Below, piece after piece: positions 55,231 to 64,000 of a stretch of DNA of 64,000 nucleotides. The notes under the pieces are model-generated. The model had not been told where the DNA came from. It saw only the letters and a list, made by a program, of their open reading frames with translations, and made no database searches. This DNA comes from Xylocopa sonorina (lineage: Eukaryota; Arthropoda; Insecta; Hymenoptera; Apidae), in the NCBI RefSeq assembly GCF_050948175.1, contig NC_135209.1:744001-808000 (forward strand). The letters run 5' to 3'. Within the stretch, counting starts at the first letter, position 1. Every line of letters begins with the position of its first letter. The translations under genes and the position numbers were made by a program.

Positions 55231-56639
55231 TGGGTAGTTGAATAGAATCATGAACTTTATAATTTTTCTATCACCCGTATCCAACAAAGAAAATTCAATA
55301 AATGATAATACATTTAGTTATAAGAACTAAGTTACCGGAACAATTAATTTATAGTAAGTAATTTAATGTATAATAAAGTAAATATGTTTACTATACATTT
55401 ACTTACTAGCACTGTTCCGTTATAGGAGCTTGAGGCCACACCGTGCTAATGTAACGTCCCTACCGTAAGAGGTCATTGCGCTCAAACGATGTGTAGCGAC
55501 CAGTATCAAAGGCGCTGCATACGCCACCTCGCTGCCATACAAGAAACTAATTGTATAGTTAGTTTTAGTCTAGTAATAAGCACCCCTAGTTAAAACTCTA
55601 GTAAGCCCTCTAGATTAGATTTTTTTGTACATAGTAAGTTTAGGAGAAAACAGACAAAAGAACGTCCTTGTTGAGTTGTGATTGTCTAAGAAAAATATAG
55701 AAAAACATGGTCCGCCGAAATTCGGGTGTTCAATTCAATTACCTTCGTAAGAGCGCGCTAGCGACTGAAGTCTTGTGGACAAATTCCCACAGACGAAAGT
55801 GCGGCTTTCCACCGAACTATTTGTACTATCAAGAGAAAGAGGATTAGACTCGCGTGTGTAGTTAAGAATTAAAATTCACGGTTCTAAATCTTTCTCTGTA
55901 AATCTGTATAATGATTTATTCAACTAACTTACAACTAATGATGACGCGACAATGAACGCTTATTAACCTACTTAATTAAATCTGTATCAACTATATCCTT
56001 TAATTGGCTGCGAACGCCAACCTACTCTTAGAGTCGCTGAAACGAGGAACTGGTTGAAAGTTCGAACTCTGAGCGATCTCTGTTCCCTACGCGGCAAATC
56101 CCTAACGCGGGGCCTGATCTCGCTCAAGTCGTTCGAAAGGAGAGCTGGTTAAAGCCCGAACCCGGATCAGCTTCGTATCTATCCTGTAAAGTCGCTTAAA
56201 TGAGGAACTGGTTAAAGTTGCGTCTGAGGCGCTCCTGCACCGCTGTTTGTACTATGGCCATAGTATACAGAGTAGTGTGATTCTCTGTCGGAACCTTTGC
56301 TGTCAGTGTTGCCAAAAATGGAGTACGCATGCGCGAAATAAAGAAATTGTCTCGCAACGTCACCTAAACTTCTGTTTTACTTTTTCTTTATTTTTCGGAA
56401 ATCTTTCTATGTCTGCCCGATTTATTTTCACATACAGTTAATCAAAATTGTTAACAAAAATAATAGATATATTATTGTTTCATTATTTTTCAATGTATTA
56501 ACACTGAAAAATATGAAAACACATATGTTATAATATTATAAGATACAATATAAATGTGTCGTAATATAAATAATATTATATTACTATTATACACTGTATA
56601 TTTTATTTAAAAATTTATTTAAAAATTATTTTATATATA
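55231..56639. other. Unassigned region with three spaced repeats
   Basis: Moderately GC-rich part at 55,430-56,240 may be an LTR or leader of an unknown element. It contains three related units around GAGGAACTGGTTRAAG (see separate entry). A GCATGCGCG string lies near 56,327. No protein recognised. Confidence 0.45.
56033..56222 (+). repeat. Three imperfect spaced repeats
   Basis: Units at 56,033-56,069, 56,128-56,163 and 56,191-56,222 share the form GTCGYT...GAGGAACTGGTTRAAG followed by a CGAAC-like end. Spacing is uneven (95 and 63 bp). Confidence 0.65.
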
Positions 56640-57765
56640 CCCAGACAACACAAGATAAGATGGTGGCGACACCATACCGGCACTGTAGCGACACTTCCGA
56701 GGAGTGTCAGCAGATCCGTAGTCATCTACGTCCGCACTGGTTAGCTAAAATGCCGGCACGCAGTGGCAGCACGTTCTAGTTACCAGCGTAACACGCGTGC
56801 GAATGACACTGCGCCAGCACCAGCGTGACACGCGTGTCATCGTTCCATTCAAAAATTTTTTCTGCATTGGCGTAGGCGTCACATTTGTTAATGGAGAACC
56901 ACCTGTTATTCCGTACAAATTAAATACGTCAGAGTTTAGATATCCGCATACGAGTACTGACAGACGTTTTGATAGTTCTTTGCCAACATTTATAGTTACT
57001 GAGAGAGCCATATATATTTTTTCAATTCGTCAAATTCGAAAATTCATGCCAATAGAGAGTATTAAATACGATGGCAGCATATTGTTTAAGGAAATGTAAT
57101 AAATGATACATTTACTTATAAAATGTTGAACTAATTAAGTTACGTTCACTTTACTAGCGTATCACAATTTTCAGGTGAAAATATTGAACGTAATTATTTG
57201 TTTTCCTTTGGTACATATATTCTTGTGCTAAATGGTTTTATCGTTTGTAAGGATTATTAAATATAAAATATGCCTTTGTTACATGAGTTTTTAACGATGA
57301 GTTGAAAAAAATATTTATAAAATAAGTGTATATATTTTTACGATAAAGTAATTAACGACTTTTCTGAAAAAATCGCTGTATTAAGTTATAGTTTATAGAA
57401 AATAATAAAAAGAAGTTTTTCTATCTTTCTTTCGTGTCAGTGTATCTATTTTCGAATCGAAATAAATAAATTGCTTAGTTTAGTCAGTTTTAATATTCGT
57501 TTATAATTTTTATGCAAACAGCTTCTTCATTGGTATATATTAGCCTACGCCACTGCCACGCGTGTCACTATGGTGAGCTGATAGTGTCATTGGCACGCCG
57601 TGTCGCCCCTGTGCTATATCGCCGTGCCTTGATAGTGCCGTGACACGCAGTGTCGCTCCAGTGCTAGCCCTGTGCTGTTACGAGAACTGAGAGGCAGCAC
57701 CGTGCTAGCACAGTGCTTAGAGTTCCACCCGGTGCCATTGGCGCTACAATCGCTGGTTGTCTGGG
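56640..57765 (+). mobile_element. CCCAGACAAC element copy 6 (full-length reference)
   Basis: 1,126 bp from CCCAGACAACACAAGATAAG to CAATCGCTGGTTGTCTGGG, with TA on both sides (56,638-56,639; 57,766-57,767). The terminal inverted repeat proper is short (CCCAGACAAC). Each GC-rich end of 200-250 bp carries many variants of GTGACACGCGTGTC and GGCACGC.GTG; the middle 600 bp is AT-rich. No transposase is encoded, so it is non-autonomous. I cannot place it in a superfamily; TA targets alone are not decisive. Confidence 0.85.
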
Positions 57766-57767
57766 TA

Positions 57768-59949
57768 CCTATACAAATATATTAATATCTTAAAACTAAA
57801 GGTTTCATTAATGAAGAAAACGAAGACATCATATTCTTAATAAAAATATACTTTTTATTAAAATAGAATTATCCTATTTTCCATATCTTCCAACCTCTTT
57901 TTTGTTTCATATCTCAGCTACTCGATCTACTTCGATACAAATCAAAAAGAAAAGAAAATGAATGAAACTGTAAAAAACCATTTTTATACAATAATATAGA
58001 ACATAAAGGATTCATTTCAACTTCCTTTAGGCGTTTGTTGCTCTAAAGAGACAAATAAATAATAAATACAATTGAACTTGTTAAAAAATTGCAGCATACG
58101 TTAATACACAACATATTATACAAACAAGGCTGGTAAGAAATAATGTCGCCCATGCTACGCTACTACGCGAATAATTATTAATTAATTAATTTTTCATATA
58201 TTTATTTTATATTATATGTATTACACGTTACACGTTGTCCGCATTGTCGTACAGCACGCTGTGCCGTCTGGATGGGTATCTGTTAAAATCTTTAAATAAC
58301 TTATTCATTTCTATAATGTAACGTACACTTACCATACTGAGTTCACAGGCATGTCTATAATAAGTATATCTTGTTACACTAAAAATGGTATGGTTGGTTT
58401 CTGTTCCTAACCATTCTTAATTGTTTAACTTCAAATAGAGTGCGACGTAACTGAAATAATTTAGGCATTAAAATAATTATACTGTCTTTCCTTTATTTTG
58501 TGTACAGAATCAAAATAATAATTATGAAGTTGCTTTTCGAAAACTAAGTTTCATGAAATTACAAAATTTATGGATTTAGAAACGTAAACTAAAAATATAC
58601 TTTTGTTAAGTTTAAATCAATTGAGATGTATTAATTACCTTGGTGATGTAGATGTTCAATTCCCTCCGCCCCCCTCTCCCTTCCTCTCTCTATGTCAAAA
58701 CAAAAAAAAATGTAATTGAATAGTTGGTGCACCTGGGAACCGAAAAACCAGACTGTATTTGAATTATAAAAATTGATTTAACATCGGATTATCAATTTGA
58801 AATTTACTACAATAATAAATTAAATGCTGAATTTATTTACCCGTAGGCAAAAATGTGAAAGTTTCTTTTTATTGTTGTAAAGGACTCGAGACGGCTTATT
58901 TACGAAAGTAATCCTGTGATGTAAAAAGAAAACAGTAAAATGAATCCTACCACACAGAGTTTTCAATCATTATTTACAAAGCGAAAACAATCAAAACGCT
59001 CATCAATAAAGCGTTCAATCGTTAATTACAAAATTTTATTAAAATGAAAGAAAAGTAATTTGATTGCTATGTTGCTTAAGGAGAATAGCTTCAGTTTTGT
59101 ACGGAGTTGCATATTGCAACAGTTCTTACATATTCTACGGACATGTAAGAATAAGTTGAACAAAAGAAAGTGAAATTTGAAAATCTAACGATGCCATGAT
59201 CGGTTAATTAATTTTTATTTCATATGAAATTAATTTGCGTCGATGTCGTGGAAATCCTTTGAAATATATTTTTTAAGTGTAATTTCCCTAAAACGAATAA
59301 ATTCCCTCTGTAAATCATATTGATGAATATGTATGTGTAGGTAGTATTACTACAAACTACATAACCGTTATTTCTATCTAAAAAACTCATCAAAGGCAAA
59401 GAACATTGCATATGTTGTAGAGCAATACTTTATATTATAGATGTACAATGAAAATATATTAAGTCGAGCGGACTGAAAATAAGAAGAAATAAATCTTAAC
59501 GTTACAGATAGTTACACAATGTAAATGATATTTATTACTCTTATCCTTTTGCTTTAATAAATTTACGTATATAAAAAGAATCACGACATCAGCTCGATAT
59601 AAGAGAATAAGAGTGTGTATTATTTTATGTTGCCTGCAGTTTAATGAATGAAAATGTAGAACATCACGATATGGTAAAAAGGAGGAACAGGATAACTTTT
59701 TGGAATCGTAACGAGTTTTGGTTTCCTACCTCGTTCGTATACTACCAGAGTCGAAAAAGGTTTTCGAACACTGTGGACATCGTCGCGCATGACCGACGAA
59801 AACTGCAACTGTGAGAGCACCTTTAGGGGAACAGAGAAAAGCGCAGGCTTCGAATCGATCCTCCACCCCCAAAGTATCTAAAGAACAACCCCCCGGCCGA
59901 CGACTCTCTTGTCAACCCAACAACAGTTCAAAAGCATCCAAAAGCAAAC
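57768..59949. other. Intergenic region upstream of the Rab gene
   Basis: AT-rich up to about 59,700, then GC content rises toward the Rab start codon (59,750-59,949), as expected for a promoter and 5' leader. A CT-rich run lies at about 58,670-58,695. No other gene recognised. Confidence 0.5.
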
Positions 59950-62900
59950 ATGGCGCTAGATTTCGCAGCCACATATAAGGTTCTGGTGCTAGGTGACTCG
60001 AACGTCGGAAAAACTTGTATTGTGCATCGCTATTGTGACGAACGTTACTACGATACTTACATATCAACGATAGGTGAGAAACGCATCGACGAAATCCTCG
60101 CGTACTGCGCTTGTGCACGATATATCCATTCGACAGTTAAAAATTGATAAACCGATGACTCGCTGTAACGAAACTGTTTTACACTTTTATTTTTACTAAA
60201 TTATCATTATTATCGGTCCCTTACAAATATAGTGTTTATATTATATATGTTACTACTGTGTTTATTGGAAGTTTTAATTTTCGTAAAAAGGAATTGATCG
60301 CGAGGAATCATAATCGCGACCAACAACCTAATTATTTCGATCTTTCAACTGTAACTTGTTGACAAGCACGCATTGTTACTCCTACACTACAGTCCAGATA
60401 ATCCTGTTGTCGGACAACAGTATTTCTAATTAGATTTAGCAAATTTATCTCCATCGAATACGCGGCACGTATATTTGGTCGAAAATGTTGTTTTATGCTT
60501 ATGCTTTTACGCTTTTAACGTCACCGATCAGCTGATTCTATTCATTCGATTTATTCTTAATAAATGAGACTATCTTACGAATGAGTTCATTCGTAACTCA
60601 AAGTGTTTACACAGGATCGAACAATGTTTGATACGTATCATTTTCGATGATGCCAACGTAATATTTTCCTTATGTAATTACGTGATTCTTTTCTATATAA
60701 TTTTCGTAAATAATGCTTCGATCGATGCTTGTTGCACACGTAGTGACGGAAAAAAATCTTGATTTGTGACTTTTAACGAATCAACAGGTATCGATTTCAA
60801 ACAAAAAATAATTAACCTGGATGGTACACCGATTAAGCTTCAAATTTGGTGAGTATTATATTTATATTCGTTCTATTAATACTTTTATCACACGATTTAA
60901 TACACGTTGCATATTTTACGTGAAACTCGCAAACTTTTCATATTTCCCGTATCCTATTACAGTAAAATTGTATCAATTGACAAATCTCACAATTAAAAAT
61001 TACATATTACATGTAACAAATTTACCTTGACAATTCCTATAAATTTTTCAATTATACGATAATATTAACGTCAATTCTATTATCTAACACGATCAATATT
61101 TTCATTATCAATGAATAATAATTTTCAAGTGTATAAAAGTTTGTAAAACAGGCAGCAGAATTAAATTGTACGTCGTATGCTCGAAAGTTTTTCAGACTTT
61201 CACTGTTAGAACGATACCAAAAAATATTGAAAATTAACGATAAGTACAAGATATGTAAGTGTCAAAGTAAAAAGCAGAAATTAGAAAAGCAAATTTTCCA
61301 AATAAAGTACAAGTTCTTGGCTTACTAAACATACTGTGTACGCTTATGTGCAATATTACATGTACCTACCTATTATATCCGCTACTATATGGACATAAAA
61401 GCATTCTATTTGGCGTGCGTATATTTTTGTAAGGAATAAATGAAATCCTATTTAATTCAAAATTGAACAGAAAACATCATCAGCACTTTGAATGATTCTA
61501 TTTAAAAATAGGTGACAACTTTCCAATACTCACATTCTCCTTTTTTTTTGTTAATTTTACTAACGCGAATAGAACAAAAAAAAAGTGTTTTTTAAAGGAG
61601 GAGGTTAAAAACCAATCAAATATCACGTGGACATTTAAAATATTAATACGATTTTATTAAGTCTTCAGCTTCGAAGGGAGCCTAAACCCACCACCATTAT
61701 TTATTAGCCTGCAAAGTGATGGAAAAATTGTTAAAAAAATGGATCAGATAGAAAAAACAATTGGAGTTCGTTCACTTCAAACAGTTGTCGTTTCATACTG
61801 TATTTTACAGCCTAAAGTAGATATTTATGTTGTATGCAAAACCAGACTGTTAAAAAGAATTAATTAACATTCAGACAGTAAGAAAGAATGAAATTACAGC
61901 ATCAGATTTTAACGACTCATTATTTTTCCGTACACGGACTGTTCTCATCTCAAACGCTAATAGATCTTCTTCAGTATGAAACACAACACTTAAGTGTTAA
62001 GATAAAAAAAAAAAAACGCTAATAAGATGGCTACTATTAAGAGGGGAGAACAAATATTTTCTGTAATTTCTAGTTCAGCAAACATTAGAAATGAGAAAAG
62101 AGTGAGCAAATACGTATAACGTTAAATATTTATTTCCGTTAAATCATATTTCCACGGATATGATAAAATATATAAAATATGCGATATAATTAAAAAATGA
62201 ATATTGGGTGCAAAATGGACTTACATTGGTCGTTTTTGTTTATCCAATCACGATATAATAAACATAATGCTTAACGACTTTATTACCAAAATAACATTTT
62301 TGCAAGCACATGTATGAATGTTTGCATGTGACGATACAGATTATATTTTTTATTACTGTATTTTTCTTATCCAATACTTATACGTACTAGCTACTATAAA
62401 GATACGTTTACAAAACAGTTGGAAGCAGTCCGTTTCCTTGATTAACAATATTGAAAATAAAAATTTACATTTTGTTAGAAATGAACGGCTTTTTACGTTA
62501 AAAGATTAGACCTGTTTAGATTAAGAATTACGAATTTAAATGACGTGTACGTAACTTAGTTACGATATGTTAACCAATTAATTTCACTAATATGCTATCG
62601 ACTTGTTAAGGGATACTGCTGGTCAAGAGCGATTTAGAACGCTAACCACGGCTTATTATCGTGGAGCCATGGGTATCCTTCTGATGTATGACGTCACTAG
62701 CTTAGAAAGTTTCAATCATTTATCCTACTGGCTACGAAATATCCAAGAAGTAAGAACACAAGATATCATAGTATATCATATATAAGTATGCGCGCGCGCG
62801 CGCGCGTGCGTGTGTGTATATACATACATAAACACTGTATGATCTATTAATAAAATCTAAAATTTTGCGATACATATTTTGTGATAGAGAACGACAAAAT

Positions 62901-63175
62901 GAAACGATATATTCGCGATTTTAAATTCTATGAAAGTCTGCAAGCATTTTAGCGGTTTGTTTACGTTGCAGAATGCATCGCCGGACGTAGTGAAGGTGTT
63001 GGCGGCAAATAAATGTGACGTTACTACGCATAGGGCTGTGGATGCAGAACGAGGACAGAAAATAGCCGAGAATTTTGACATGCCATTCTTCGAAGTATCT
63101 TGTAAAGAGAATATAAATATCGAAGAAGCCTTTCTCACTTTAGCTAGAAGAATACGAGAACAACGAGGACGTCGG
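59950..63175 (+). CDS. Rab-family small GTPase (5' four exons; 3' end outside window)
   Basis: Membrane-traffic switch that binds GTP/GDP on vesicle surfaces. Exons 59,950-60,073; 60,788-60,848; 62,611-62,749; 62,972-63,175, phases 1, 2, 0, all with GT/AG borders, giving 176 residues. Start context AAACATGGCG is good. P-loop GDSNVGKT (15-22); switch I with T40 in YISTIG; Rab-specific IDFKQK (43-48); WDTAGQERF (62-70); LTTAYYRGAMGILLMYDVT, a Rab hallmark; NKCD (121-124) for guanine binding; SCK (151-153). All nucleotide-binding motifs are intact. The variable tail and prenylated Cys motif are missing after REQRGRR, so more exons follow. Sequence resembles the Rab3/8/10/15 group; insect RabX4 is my tentative recollection, not established, so no symbol is given. 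Confidence 0.93.
60849..62610. other. Intron 2 of the Rab gene
   Basis: 1.76-kb AT-rich intron, GTGAGT donor, acceptor TTGTTAAG with a weak pyrimidine tract. No nested gene or element end recognised. Confidence 0.7.
62788..62817. repeat. CG/TG dinucleotide microsatellite in Rab intron 3
   Basis: An alternating GCGCGC...GTGCGTGTGTGTATA run, a potential Z-DNA former and likely polymorphic. Confidence 0.8.
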
Positions 63176-64000
63176 GTATTGCTATTTTTCTTAAATGTAT
63201 TTCTTATGTCTTCTCACATACATTCGATTACACTCGATGTCGTTTTTATAACAAAATCGTATTGAACGTGTTTCAATTTGTGTGGTTCATTCATTTCCTT
63301 CGATTCTCAATTACTTGTTTCTCTAAACAATCGCACAAAAACTGTAATTACGCGGTAAAGAATGTGCCATTACACCTTTTCGATGACTTTTAGCTACACA
63401 CGAAAACACCGCATTGCTATCTTCTGAAATAACGGTATACACTTGAAGTGCCGAGACGATCTTCTTTTGCGATTACTTTTTAATGTCTCTATATATTTAA
63501 AAATCATCCAAATCGAAACTGTCGTCTACTTTTTAAATAATTACTCTAAAGATTATTCGAGTTACGGATCCTTTTTCCAAATAATAATAGTAGGAAAGGT
63601 AAGCCTTTTTGGCTACTCTTCCGGAAAAGATTACTGGCCAATTCACATAAATTTTAGTGTCAGGCTTCTAGTATAGTTAAGAAATATTAACAGAAAACTT
63701 TCAACACGATACACAGAACGCAACCTATACATGGTAGACGCAACTAATACTACTAAATAATAGCGAATAAAAATATTATTTCGAGCTATGTAGATATGTA
63801 CATTGAATCACTGACACAAGTTCGCATCTTGTGACATGTGATTATATAGGGTACAGCAAGCGTTCTGTTTAACGTCTGTGATCATTCGGCCACTAGATAG
63901 TATGCTAGTGTCGAAACGAACTTTCCGTTTGGACCAATTATACGGCATATATTTCATCGTTCATTGTGCAGGAAGCACAATGACTGTAACGGAAGACGGG
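63176..64000. other. Rab intron 4 and possible next exon
   Basis: After the exon 4 donor (GTATTG) the sequence is intronic in character. A good acceptor, TTCATTGTGCAG, occurs at 63,961-63,972, and whatever exon it opens is cut by the window end. In the phase expected from exon 4 it would hit a stop after three codons, so either exon 4 ends elsewhere or this acceptor belongs to another transcript form. The stretch 63,925-63,960 resembles part of the Tc1-like end at 47,785. Confidence 0.4.

Noticed and set aside
1..64000. tRNA, rRNA, CRISPR arrays, bacterial operons or replication origins
   Set aside because: No cloverleaf-type promoter boxes, conserved rRNA blocks or regularly spaced identical repeats with unique spacers were seen by eye; all repeats found fit transposons or microsatellites.

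Overview
This window looks like AT-rich insect chromosomal DNA. It holds two split genes with GT-AG introns, many animal-type transposons and a short block of the insect telomere unit TTAGG (seen as AACCT). The transposon mix (gypsy, copia, jockey-like, R1-like, mariner, Tc1, piggyBac, P/THAP) and the telomere unit suggest a hymenopteran, possibly an ant. That is an inference from remembered element types, not a species identification. I saw no rRNA, tRNA, CRISPR or bacterial feature.

Host genes are few. A three-exon gene at 23.6-27.2 kb (+) encodes a multi-pass membrane protein of about 279 residues whose family I do not recognise. A Rab-family small GTPase starts at 59,950 (+) and has four clear coding exons; its prenylated C-terminus lies beyond the window.

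Repeat layout, left to right: decayed gypsy integrase and a 554-bp LTR (0.6-2.4 kb); an internally deleted mariner-like element (3.2-4.3 kb); copia and gypsy pol relics on the minus strand (6-10 kb); a plus-strand gypsy gag-protease-RT relic whose protease is cut by a solo LTR with a 5-bp target duplication (10.6-12.0 kb); a nested cluster of a 1.1-kb TIR element beginning CCCAGACAAC (12.0-14.6 kb); a jockey-like relic (17-18.7 kb); another CCCAGACAAC copy carrying a P/THAP-type element (19.7-22.3 kb); the membrane-protein gene; a decayed mariner (28.8-29.9 kb); a deleted copia with both LTRs and a tRNA-type primer site (30.1-33.7 kb); a head-to-head rearranged piggyBac (36.07-39.05 kb); an apparently intact Tc1 transposon with 221-bp terminal repeats (39.1-40.75 kb); two same-orientation non-LTR relics separated by (AACCT)4 (41.4-44.1 kb); three more Tc1/mariner relics (44.1-49.5 kb); a minus-strand gypsy gag-protease relic beside GC-rich repeats (49.6-51.1 kb); a second, 5'-deleted piggyBac (51.4-52.6 kb); a solo LTR (53.1-53.6 kb); two more CCCAGACAAC copies (54.2-57.8 kb); then the Rab gene.

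I see no multi-gene system: the content is a transposon-rich stretch between two unrelated host genes. The strongest leads are the unclassified CCCAGACAAC family with CACGCGTG-rich ends, the telomere-repeat junction between tandem non-LTR elements, and the young, intact-looking Tc1 element. No searches were run. Family calls rest on motifs read by eye, and boundaries of relics are approximate unless terminal repeats define them.
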